Shown here piece after piece: positions 40,367 through 48,352 of a stretch of DNA of 64,000 bases (within the stretch, counting starts at the first letter, position 1; each line of letters begins with the position of its first letter). Made by a program: the position numbers and the translations under genes. Origin of the DNA: Desulfogranum marinum (lineage in GTDB: Bacteria > Desulfobacterota > Desulfobulbia > Desulfobulbales > Desulfobulbaceae); assembly GCF_016918565.1 (NCBI RefSeq), contig NZ_JAFFQD010000002.1, forward strand, positions 1 through 64,000. Direction: 5' to 3'. Under the pieces are notes generated by a model. That model saw only the letters and a program-made list of their open reading frames with translations, was not told the origin of the DNA and did not search any database.

Positions 40367-41515
40367 ATGGCAAATAAAGGTGAATCCAATCTCAAGCCAT
40401 GGTGTCCTTTTTGCGGGATGGATATTGGTCGCCCCACAGATGCTGTTCAGCGAAAGTTGAACGAATTCCCAATGGGAAGATGTGAGTGTGGAGCAGTGTA
40501 TGTCTGTGATGCGACCGGGCACAATGTCGGCGCTGCTATGGTTGAGTGCCTTGTCAATGCCTGCAATGACGAATGGGATCTTGCCTGGGAGTTGGTCGCA
40601 GAAGAAGACTATCTTACCGGGCGCATCGAAGACTACGATGATATCTCCCATCAGGTCTGTCCGAAACGCAACATCGATGGACGTGCTGCGCGGGGGGTAC
40701 TTTTTTTTATCCGTTTGCACAAGGGGCTTGCTGAGATTGTTGAGCGGTACGATCAAAACCAGCAGAAACTTGCCAAAGCACCCAGGGGCGAGGGTGCTGC
40801 AGGCAGCACTATTCGAGAATTAGAGCCTGAACGCGATCCGAAACGAACCCGAAAACGGGCGAGTAAAAAACAGGTCAAGGAACTGGCTGAAAAGGGGGAT
40901 TTGGATGGACTCGTCGACCTTTGTTTTGATGACAAGCGAACCCTGCGTTTTCTGCAACGTCTTCTTTATGAGCCTGTAGCGAAAGATCGATATAATATAG
41001 CCTGGACAATGGGGGAAGTCTGCGCAAGGATCTCCACCCGTGAGCCGGCACCGGTCGCAGATCAACTGCACCGATTATTTCAATCGTGCTCGGATTCGGC
41101 GTCAACGTCATGGGGGATGGTCGAGGCCATTGGTGCCATTGTAGCCTGTAGACCGGATATCTACGGTGCATTCACACGGCATTTGTATAATTTTTTAAAT
41201 GATTCCGCTACCCAGGAAGCTGTTCTTTGGGGCCTTGGTGAGATTGCTACAACCCGCCCTGATCTTATCCGGAAAACGCCTTTTTACTCGCTTTTCGGCT
41301 TGCTTGGCCATGAAAAGCCTGAAATCCGGGCTCTTGTGGCACGTATGCTTGGTAGGATTTCAGCTAAAGAGGCCGGTCTGCAGCTGCTACCGTTACAGCA
41401 GGATCAAACTCCGATACTAATTTTTGAGCAGGGGCAGCCGCTGGAAACATCTGTCGCCGAGGTGGCTGCAACCGCTATAGAGAATATCCATAAGGGAGAA
41501 AAAAATGGTGAGTGA
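40367..41515 (+). CDS. DVU0298-like HEAT-repeat protein
   Basis: A 382-residue protein. The N-terminus has CPFCGMDIG and MGRCECGAVYVCDATGHNVG, a short zinc-ribbon-like pair of cysteine groups. A basic linker (about 138-165, KRTRKRASKKQVKEL) follows, then HEAT-like helices (about 170-370: LRFLQRLLYEPVAKDRYNIA, WTMGEVCARI, AVLWGLGEIATTRPDL, ALVARMLGRI). The arrangement resembles the DVU0298 family of sulfate-reducing bacteria, function unknown. It overlaps the following TPR gene by 11 bases, so expression is coupled. Confidence 0.75.
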   Translation: MANKGESNLKPWCPFCGMDIGRPTDAVQRKLNEFPMGRCECGAVYVCDATGHNVGAAMVECLVNACNDEWDLAWELVAEEDYLTGRIEDYDDISHQVCPKRNIDGRAARGVLFFIRLHKGLAEIVERYDQNQQKLAKAPRGEGAAGSTIRELEPERDPKRTRKRASKKQVKELAEKGDLDGLVDLCFDDKRTLRFLQRLLYEPVAKDRYNIAWTMGEVCARISTREPAPVADQLHRLFQSCSDSASTSWGMVEAIGAIVACRPDIYGAFTRHLYNFLNDSATQEAVLWGLGEIATTRPDLIRKTPFYSLFGLLGHEKPEIRALVARMLGRISAKEAGLQLLPLQQDQTPILIFEQGQPLETSVAEVAATAIENIHKGEKNGE

Positions 41516-42104
41516 TTCCATTCAGTCTATGGATTCCATAAGACCGATGACTGAAGATATGAATAGGGAAAATGAACTCAAAAATCCTGCCAGGCGAGAT
41601 TACATGGCAGGGAGAAAACATTTTTCCGGAGGAGACTATACCCAAGCTGTTATCTGTTTTCATAATGCCTTGCTTGGCTTCGAAGAGGACGGTGATACTC
41701 AAGGAGTAGCCAATGCCGCTGACAGACTGGGCGACACCTGTATGATCCGCGAAGAATACGAGATGGCTGTAAAGCATTTCAAACGTGCTGCTGAAATTTG
41801 TGAACAGGAGGACGATTCTTTTTCGCAGACATCTTTGCACAAAAAAATGGTTGTCGCCTACAGGAAAATGGGTGAGCCGGACAATGCCTTTGAATTGCTT
41901 TTTGATATCCTGGAACATTACCGATTAATCAGTAACCCAAAAGGCGTCGTCGAGACACTTGAAACCATCGGCAAGTTATATGAAGAGACCGGTGACGCTG
42001 CCAACGCTGCTGATACCTATCGAACCATATCCGGCATTCATGCTAATTTTAAGCATGAACGGCTGGCGCGGGAATTTGAAGAGCGTGCAGACGCCCTGAA
42101 ATAA
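41505..42104 (+). CDS. TPR protein (199 aa)
   Basis: A TPR protein with a charged start and repeats ARRDYMAGRKHFSGGDYTQA, GVANAADRLGDTCMIREEYE, TSLHKKMVVAYRKMGEPDNA and VETLETIGKLYEETGDAANA. It overlaps the DVU0298-like gene upstream by 11 bases and lies 8 bases before ribE, so the three scaffold genes and the riboflavin genes seem to share one transcript. No catalytic motif is present. Confidence 0.85.
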   Translation: MVSDSIQSMDSIRPMTEDMNRENELKNPARRDYMAGRKHFSGGDYTQAVICFHNALLGFEEDGDTQGVANAADRLGDTCMIREEYEMAVKHFKRAAEICEQEDDSFSQTSLHKKMVVAYRKMGEPDNAFELLFDILEHYRLISNPKGVVETLETIGKLYEETGDAANAADTYRTISGIHANFKHERLAREFEERADALK

Positions 42105-42112
42105 GGTTTGCT

Positions 42113-42766
42113 ATGTTTACCGGTATTGTTCAAGGGTTTGGTACTGTAGTGGAGAAGCGAGCTGCAGGCGGAGGTGCGGTGTTCGGCCTGGAGGCGGATT
42201 TTGATTTAACCGACCCTCAAGAAGGGGAGTCTATAGCCGTTAATGGCGCCTGCCTAACAGCCAGAAATATCGCCGGTAACCGTTTTCTTGCGGATGTCTC
42301 CCCGGAAAGTTTGTCCCGTACAGGAATGGGGAGTCTGACCGTCGGATCGAGGGTAAATCTCGAGCGTGCACTTCGTCTAAGTGACCGTTTAGGTGGTCAT
42401 CTTGTCAGCGGTCATATAGACGGATTGGCTACGGTTGAAGAGCGACGAACTGTGGGTGACTTCACCTTGTTCATCTTTTCTTTGGACCCGGGTTTGACAA
42501 AGTATGTTATTGAAAAAGGATCAATAACCATTAATGGCGTCAGTTTAACGGTGAACAGTTGCGAGCATTCCCGTTTCTCGGTATCTATTATTCCACATAC
42601 GTTGTCCACAACTACGCTGGGCGATTTGAAGCAGGGGGATAAGGTGAATATCGAGGTGGATATCATCGGCAAATATGTGGAAAAACTGCTTGGTGGAAAT
42701 GTTAATGCCCAAAGCGGAAAAAGTGTAATCAGTTCCTCTTTTCTTGCTGAGCATGGTTTTTTGTAA
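42113..42766 (+). CDS. ribE: Riboflavin synthase alpha subunit
   Basis: A 217-residue enzyme that dismutates two lumazines to riboflavin. It has the two homologous barrels: MFTGIVQGFGTV with IAVNGACLTA in the first, and GGHLVSGHIDGLATV with ITINGVSLTVNSC in the second. This is complete. It begins 8 bases after the TPR gene stop and is followed by ribBA and ribH. Confidence 0.95.
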   Translation: MFTGIVQGFGTVVEKRAAGGGAVFGLEADFDLTDPQEGESIAVNGACLTARNIAGNRFLADVSPESLSRTGMGSLTVGSRVNLERALRLSDRLGGHLVSGHIDGLATVEERRTVGDFTLFIFSLDPGLTKYVIEKGSITINGVSLTVNSCEHSRFSVSIIPHTLSTTTLGDLKQGDKVNIEVDIIGKYVEKLLGGNVNAQSGKSVISSSFLAEHGFL

Positions 42767-42833
42767 TTTACCCAAACAGCGCAATACGAAAAAGTAATGT
42801 TGGGATTTTCATGGTCCCACAAGAGAGCACACG

Positions 42834-44078
42834 ATGGCTGTCAGTTCAATTGAAGAAGTAGTTGAGGATATTAGGGCCGGTAAAATGGTAATCCTGGTTG
42901 ATGATGAAGACCGGGAAAATGAAGGTGACCTCTGTATGGCTGCGGAAGCAGTCACGCCGGAAGCTATCAATTTTATGGCAACGCACGGCCGTGGGTTAAT
43001 TTGCCTTGCAATGAGCCCGGATATTATCGAGCAGCTTGGTCTGCCGATGATGGTGTCAAATAATCAATCACCGTACGGAACCGGATTCACTATCAGTATC
43101 GAAGCTCGAACCGGCGTCAGCACTGGTATATCTGCTGCTGACCGGGCGAGAACAATCGAAGCCGCGGTTGCACCCGATGCAACTCCGCGTGATATAATCA
43201 GCCCTGGTCATGTTTTTCCACTGCGAGCTCGCGAAGGAGGAGTACTTGTTCGTACCGGACAGACAGAAGGGTCTGTAGATCTTTCGCGAATAGCAGGCAT
43301 GAGAACTGCTGCGATTATTTGCGAAATCATGAACGAAGACGGCACAATGGCGAGGATGCCTGATCTTGAGGTGTTTGCTAAGGAGCATGACATAAAGATT
43401 GCGACTATAGCTGATCTGGTAGCTTATCGTCTCACCAAGGATACATTGGTAACTCGTGCGGCCGAAGCTCGTCTGCCGACCTTCCACGCAGGACAGTTCA
43501 AAGTCATTGCCTACACCAACGAGGTGGATCATGACGAGCACGTTGCCCTTGTAATGGGCGAGTTTAGTCCTGATGAGCCGGTCATGGTTCGAGTACATTC
43601 AGAGTGTCTTACCGGTGATGTATTCGGCTCAGCACGATGCGATTGCGGCTCTCAGTTGCATGCTGCTATGCGGATGGTTGAACAGGAGGGCAAGGGCGTT
43701 ATTCTGTATATGCGGCAAGAGGGGCGTGGCATCGGTCTTGTTAACAAGCTGAAAGCATACGAACTTCAGGATGTGGATGGGCTGGACACCGTAGAGGCAA
43801 ACACTCGTCTCGGCTTTAAGCCTGATCTTCGTGACTACGGGATGGGGGCACAGATGCTTCGCGATCTGGGAGTACGCAAGATGCGTCTGCTGACGAACAA
43901 CCCTAAGAAAATAATCGGTCTTGAAGGGTATGGACTGGAGGTTGTGGAAAGGCTACCGATCGAAGTGCCCGGTGATAAGGATAATAGGAATTATCTCAAG
44001 ACTAAACGAGATAAAATGGGGCATATGCTTGAGTTGTATGGTGAACTGCCAATTGGCTATGTGCGCAATGAGCCCTGA
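42834..44078 (+). CDS. ribBA: Bifunctional DHBP synthase/GTP cyclohydrolase II
   Basis: A 414-residue fused enzyme supplying both substrates of the riboflavin pathway. The N-terminal DHBP synthase has [20 protein letters not shown] and [11 protein letters not shown]. The C-terminal GTP cyclohydrolase II has [20 protein letters not shown] with the zinc cysteines and [20 protein letters not shown]. Both halves look active. It stands between ribE (67-base gap) and ribH (26-base gap). Confidence 0.96.
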   Translation: MAVSSIEEVVEDIRAGKMVILVDDEDRENEGDLCMAAEAVTPEAINFMATHGRGLICLAMSPDIIEQLGLPMMVSNNQSPYGTGFTISIEARTGVSTGISAADRARTIEAAVAPDATPRDIISPGHVFPLRAREGGVLVRTGQTEGSVDLSRIAGMRTAAIICEIMNEDGTMARMPDLEVFAKEHDIKIATIADLVAYRLTKDTLVTRAAEARLPTFHAGQFKVIAYTNEVDHDEHVALVMGEFSPDEPVMVRVHSECLTGDVFGSARCDCGSQLHAAMRMVEQEGKGVILYMRQEGRGIGLVNKLKAYELQDVDGLDTVEANTRLGFKPDLRDYGMGAQMLRDLGVRKMRLLTNNPKKIIGLEGYGLEVVERLPIEVPGDKDNRNYLKTKRDKMGHMLELYGELPIGYVRNEP

Positions 44079-44104
44079 GAATTGAATAGTATATAGGATT
44101 GATA

Positions 44105-44572
44105 ATGGCAAATTATATTGAAGGAAATTTACAGGGTACTGGACGAAAGATCGGCATTGTTGTTGCGCGATTCAACTCTTTTATTTGTGAGAAATTACTT
44201 GAAGGTGCATTGGACAGTTTAACACGATCCGGTGTCAACACTGATGATGTTGATGTTGCCCGGGTCCCAGGCGCATTTGAAATCCCGCTCGTTGCACAAA
44301 AAATGGCCAAATCAGGCAAGTATGATGCTGTTATCTGCATCGGAGTAGTCATCCGAGGGGCAACCCCGCATTTTGATTTTGTCGCAGGGGAAGTCGCCAA
44401 AGGGTCGGCCCAGGTTATGCTTGATACCGGCGTGCCTGTTCTTTTCGGCGTTTTGACGACCGAGACCATTGAGCAGGCAATAGAACGTGCCGGAACCAAG
44501 GCGGGCAACAAAGGGTCGGATGTAGCCGTTGCTGCACTTGAAATGGTCAACCTCATGGAAGCCGTCGGCTGA
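44105..44572 (+). CDS. ribH: 6,7-dimethyl-8-ribityllumazine synthase
   Basis: A 155-residue lumazine synthase. It has [60 protein letters not shown] and [20 protein letters not shown] with the conserved His in the PHFD motif. The ATG at 44105 is chosen, with AGGA 8 bases upstream; a TTG six bases earlier is unlikely. nusB follows, the classic ribH-nusB order. Confidence 0.96.
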   Translation: MANYIEGNLQGTGRKIGIVVARFNSFICEKLLEGALDSLTRSGVNTDDVDVARVPGAFEIPLVAQKMAKSGKYDAVICIGVVIRGATPHFDFVAGEVAKGSAQVMLDTGVPVLFGVLTTETIEQAIERAGTKAGNKGSDVAVAALEMVNLMEAVG

Positions 44573-44650
44573 TCAATGTTTGCTATGGTGATCTGTCTGG
44601 ATGGTCGTTTTTATAGAGTGATTAAGAAACAGTACGTAAGGGCGGTTTGA

Positions 44651-45079
44651 ATGGGATTACGACGTAAATCAAGAGAATTGGCCCTTCAGTTTCTGTATGG
44701 TCACGATTTTCAGAAGTGTTCTTGCGCTCCTGAAGCCGTGGCCGAGTCGCTGGATGTTTTTTGCCAAGTATTTGAAACAAACAAAAGAGCCCTACCGTAC
44801 GGGAGCGAGCTTGTGCAGGGACTCTGCAAATACCGGGATGGTATAGATGAGCTTATTGCCAAGCATTCGCACAACTGGCGGGTGGAAAGGATGTCTGTGG
44901 TGGATCGAAACATCTTGCGCATTGCCGTATATGAAATGGAGTATGGCCGTGACGTGCCCAATCAGGTCGCCATCAATGAAGCGCTTGAAATTGCAAAGCG
45001 CTATTCTGTAAAGGAGTCGATAGCCTTTATCAATGGGATTCTCGATTCAGTTCAGGCTATGCTTGTCTCAAAGCAGTAG
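44651..45079 (+). CDS. nusB: Transcription antitermination factor NusB
   Basis: A 142-residue RNA-binding protein with RRKSRELALQFLYGHDFQ at the start, SHNWRVERMSVVDRNILRIA in the middle and INEALEIAKRYSVKESIAFI near the end, the standard NusB pattern. With NusG (also in the window) it takes part in antitermination of rRNA operons. It ends the rib cluster, before a terminator. Confidence 0.95.
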   Translation: MGLRRKSRELALQFLYGHDFQKCSCAPEAVAESLDVFCQVFETNKRALPYGSELVQGLCKYRDGIDELIAKHSHNWRVERMSVVDRNILRIAVYEMEYGRDVPNQVAINEALEIAKRYSVKESIAFINGILDSVQAMLVSKQ

Positions 45080-45123
45080 CCCCAAAAAACAGTTTCTTTC
45101 TCTTCTTATGTAGTTCCCTCTCT

Positions 45124-45151
45124 ATCCCCGCATGACAGTAACTGCGGGGAT
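45124..45151 (+). terminator. Terminator after nusB
   Basis: A 9-bp stem, atccccgca (45124-45132) with tgcggggat (45143-45151), is followed by attttgatttttatttt. It closes the ribE-nusB transcript. Confidence 0.75.
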
Positions 45152-45307
45152 ATTTTGATTTTTATTTTCAAATAGTGTAGACCGTCGGGCACCGGTCGGC
45201 AGCTGTCTGCTTTTTTGAAATCAGGCGCCGGAAAGACGATGTATATCGGCGAAAGCAAAACTGCTGACCTATCAACCGACCACGTATACGGAGAGAATAT
45301 TTAGTCA

Positions 45308-47458
45308 ATGGCACGTTCAGTGAGGAAAGAATCAAGGATTTTGAGGGAAACCGCAGCACTTTTTTTTATCTTTTTTGCTTTATTTCTTTTGCTCTGTCTT
45401 GTCAGTTACTTGCTTCCGTTACTTAAGCCTGGTCAAGGGTTGCAGGAACCAGCTGCCAATTGGTGTGGATCCATAGGCTTTTTCAGCGCACATTATCTTT
45501 TTTCTTTTCTGGGATTGGCTGCTTTTTTTGCGGTAGGTATTTTGTGCTACGTTTCAGGCGCATTTTTATTCTCTTGGTCTGAGCTAAATCGAATACCATA
45601 TGTAGTGGTGGGTATTACAGGGACGCTTTTGTCCTCAGCTGGGCTGCTTGGTATGTCCGGGGCATGGGGGGGAATAGGGCGATATATTACCCCTGGTGGA
45701 TTTGTGGGTGTGTTTCTTTGGACGGCTTTAAGCGGGGCCGTCGGTAACGTCGGTTCGATATTGCTGTTAACTCTGGTGCTTGTTTTGTCGTTGATGGCCG
45801 CTGTTCGTTTTTCACTGCTGGGCACCATGCATTGGAGCTGGAAAAGAAGTCTGGGGTTGTTTTTATCTCTTTGTACTTACCTGAAAAAAGCAGTCACAAG
45901 GAAAGAACCTGTAGAAAAGCAACAGCCGGTCTCTGTTGCAAAAAATTTGCCCCCCATTGCCCCCGCACCACCTGCGGTTCATGAGCCGGTCCTATGTGAG
46001 CCGGAAAAACTGGAAGAGGAAAAGGGGTTTTCTTTAAAGCCAATAAAAGCCGGCCAATATCGGCTTCCTTCCGTATCGTTACTGAATGAGAATACACAGG
46101 AGAATGTCAAGGTAAGTCGTGAGTATTACCTTGAGATCAGTAAGGTTTTAGCAGATAAGTTACTTGATTTTGGTGTGGAGGGGGTCGTTGTCGGCATATC
46201 ACCCGGCCCTGTGGTTACGACCTACGAGTATGCCCCGGCACCAGGTGTAAAGATAAATAAAATCGTTGCGCTAGCCGATGATCTGGCGATGGTCCTGAAA
46301 GTTGATCGGGTACGTATTGTAGGCTCCATCCCAGGAAAAGCAGCTATTGGTATTGAAATACCAAATCCTTCCAGAAAAATGGTTTTTCTTCGCGATATTC
46401 TCCTTTCAAAGGAATATAGAGCTTCGAAATCCATGCTCACTCTCGCTTTAGGGTATGATGTTGTCGGGCGGTCAGTGGTAGCGGATTTGTCAAAAATGCC
46501 TCATCTGTTGATAGCCGGTGCTACCGGAGCCGGTAAATCTGTAGCTATAAATGCCTTTATCGCCTCTATTTTGTACAAGGCGACCCCGGAAGAGGTCAGG
46601 TTGCTGATGATTGATCCTAAAAGGATTGAATTGTCGGTATACGATGATATTCCCCATCTTCTTCATCCGGTAGTGGTGGAGGCAAAAATGGCTTCTAGAG
46701 CGCTTATTTGGGCTGTGCGCGAAATGGAGCGGCGCTATCGGCTGCTTGAAGAAAAAAGAGTGAAATCTTTTTATACCTATAACCAGGTTGCAGAAGAAAA
46801 ACTGCCTTATATTGTCATCATTGTGGATGAACTTGCAGACCTGATGATGGTGGCCTCAAAAGACGTCGAAACGTCAATTGCTCGTTTGGCGCAGATGGCA
46901 AGGGCTGCAGGGATGCACATCGTCTTGGCTACCCAGCGACCTTCGGTGGATGTTTTGACCGGACTGATTAAAGCAAATTTTCCAACCCGGATTTCGTTTA
47001 AAGTTTCTTCAAAGGTTGATTCACGAACGGTTCTGGACGGATCAGGGGCAGAACATTTGTTAGGAATGGGCGACATGCTCTTTCTACCTCCGGGAGCCGC
47101 GAAACTACAGCGGATTCATGGTGCATTTATTTCAGAGCAGGAAACAGAGCGCATTATTCATTTTCTCAAGGAACAGGGAAAGGCAGAGTACGATGATACC
47201 GTGCTCAAAAGCGTAGAAGATGAATCAAATGGCAATGATACATCGTCTGAAGAGTATGACGAAAAATATGACGAGGCTGTTGCCGTTGTGACTGAAACAG
47301 GTCAAGCCTCTATTTCCATGGTTCAGCGGCGGCTACGAGTAGGGTATAACCGGGCAGCGAGAATGATAGAAACTATGGAGCGAGAAGGAATCGTCGGCCC
47401 AGCTGATGGGTCGAGGCCAAGAGAAGTGCTGGCAAGATCGGATTACAGCGAAATGTGA
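45308..47458 (+). CDS. ftsK: DNA translocase FtsK/SpoIIIE
   Basis: A 716-residue translocase, on the short side for FtsK. The N-terminus has four membrane helices (about 20-165), then a short Pro-rich linker (about 195-240). The motor part has the alpha/beta domains with GPVVTTYEYAPAPGVKINKI and VRIVGSIPGKAAIGIEIPN, Walker A GATGAGKSVAINAFI, Walker B YIVIIVDELADLMM, and the gamma winged helix at the C-terminus (VAVVTETGQASISMVQRRLR, VGYNRAARMIETMEREGIVG). It anchors at the septum and moves chromosome dimers. It is transcribed alone, between two terminators. Confidence 0.95.
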   Translation: MARSVRKESRILRETAALFFIFFALFLLLCLVSYLLPLLKPGQGLQEPAANWCGSIGFFSAHYLFSFLGLAAFFAVGILCYVSGAFLFSWSELNRIPYVVVGITGTLLSSAGLLGMSGAWGGIGRYITPGGFVGVFLWTALSGAVGNVGSILLLTLVLVLSLMAAVRFSLLGTMHWSWKRSLGLFLSLCTYLKKAVTRKEPVEKQQPVSVAKNLPPIAPAPPAVHEPVLCEPEKLEEEKGFSLKPIKAGQYRLPSVSLLNENTQENVKVSREYYLEISKVLADKLLDFGVEGVVVGISPGPVVTTYEYAPAPGVKINKIVALADDLAMVLKVDRVRIVGSIPGKAAIGIEIPNPSRKMVFLRDILLSKEYRASKSMLTLALGYDVVGRSVVADLSKMPHLLIAGATGAGKSVAINAFIASILYKATPEEVRLLMIDPKRIELSVYDDIPHLLHPVVVEAKMASRALIWAVREMERRYRLLEEKRVKSFYTYNQVAEEKLPYIVIIVDELADLMMVASKDVETSIARLAQMARAAGMHIVLATQRPSVDVLTGLIKANFPTRISFKVSSKVDSRTVLDGSGAEHLLGMGDMLFLPPGAAKLQRIHGAFISEQETERIIHFLKEQGKAEYDDTVLKSVEDESNGNDTSSEEYDEKYDEAVAVVTETGQASISMVQRRLRVGYNRAARMIETMEREGIVGPADGSRPREVLARSDYSEM

Positions 47459-47473
47459 TTGGACAGTAAATTT

Positions 47474-47516
47474 GTCTTTTTTGTGGGTCAAAAAGACCAA
47501 TATTTATTTTTTTTTC
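47474..47516 (+). terminator. Terminator after ftsK
   Basis: GTCTTTTT (47474-47481) pairs with AAAAAGAC (47490-47497), followed by a long T-run (ttattttttttt). It separates ftsK from the apr genes. Confidence 0.6.
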
Positions 47517-47616
47517 AAGAAAAAATTCAGGTAAAGCAAGAGAATCATCAGTATATATGCATATTTCTGATGCTTTTTATAAATTTTGCTGTTCAGCCTT
47601 GATTTGACGATTTTTC

Positions 47617-47645
47617 TTGACATTGAGCAGGCAACAAATTAAATG
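47617..47645 (+). promoter_or_regulatory. Candidate promoter of the apr genes
   Basis: A perfect TTGACA (47617-47622), a 17-base spacer and TAAATG (47640-47645, three of six matches to TATAAT) lie about 220 bases before aprB. Transcription from here would give a long leader. Confidence 0.5.
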
Positions 47646-47649
47646 TGCG

Positions 47650-47863
47650 GTTCACCTTTAATGAGTGGCTGTTCATTTTTTCGCCCCTAAAAGTGGGGCT
47701 GGCTAAAAGTTAGTAAAACTAACAAGTTACTGGTTGCGGGTTGCGGTGAAGAACAAGTCGTTTTTAAATATGATTTTGTTTTTCTTCGAAATATCAAGCT
47801 AGAGGTTATTGGTTGCCCATCTACGGGCACCATAAAGGAAAAAACAAGTGAGGAGGTAGTTTA
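47650..47863 (+). promoter_or_regulatory. Leader region of aprBA with small hairpins
   Basis: No gene is seen in this stretch. It contains cccctaaaagtgggg (about 47692-47706) and gttagtaaaactaac (about 47709-47723), two short hairpins, and ends with the ribosome site gtgaggaggtag before aprB. The length suggests post-transcriptional control or an mRNA stability element, but no known riboswitch is recognised. Confidence 0.35.
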
Positions 47864-48289
47864 ATGCCAAGTTACGTAGATCCTTCAAAATGTGATGGCT
47901 GCAAGGGCGGCGACAAGACTGCCTGCATGTACATCTGTCCAAACGACCTGATGGTCCTCAATGTTGAGGAAATGAAGGCGTACAATCAAGAGCCAGATGC
48001 ATGTTGGGAGTGTTATTCCTGTGTTAAGATTTGTCCACAGGGCGCAATCTTTGTTCGTGGTTATGATGACTTTGTACCAATGGGTGGCCAAGTTCATCCA
48101 ATGCGGTCTTCTGACTCCATCATGTGGACAGTTAAGTTCCGTAATGGCAACATGAAGCGCTTCAAGTTCCCTATTCGGACAACTGCTGAAGGTGCTGCCA
48201 ACGAATATCCTGGTGAAACAGGTGCAAACCTTGATGACGAGTGTTTGCTTCTTGAGAGCGATCTGCCTACACCTAGCAAACTGGCGTAA
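47864..48289 (+). CDS. aprB: Adenylylsulfate reductase beta subunit
   Basis: A 141-residue iron-sulfur subunit of APS reductase, which reduces adenosine phosphosulfate to sulfite and AMP in dissimilatory sulfate reduction. It carries two 4Fe-4S sites: CDGCKGGDKTACMYICPND and CWECYSCVKICPQGAIFVRG. The C-terminal tail that wraps around AprA (MRSSDSIMWTVKFRNGNMKR) is present. It precedes aprA by 63 bases. The enzyme acts in the cytoplasm, in either direction; in sulfur disproportionators it can oxidise sulfite. Confidence 0.97.
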   Translation: MPSYVDPSKCDGCKGGDKTACMYICPNDLMVLNVEEMKAYNQEPDACWECYSCVKICPQGAIFVRGYDDFVPMGGQVHPMRSSDSIMWTVKFRNGNMKRFKFPIRTTAEGAANEYPGETGANLDDECLLLESDLPTPSKLA

Positions 48290-48352
48290 GCTTAGTTTGT
48301 TAAGGGATGAATTGATAACTCTATTCTAGATAATTATTAGGAGATAGAAATT

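Noticed and set aside
42105-42112. FMN riboswitch controlling the riboflavin genes
   Set aside because: ribE starts 8 bases after the TPR gene, leaving no room, and no conserved pattern is seen upstream of ribF or the TPR operon.
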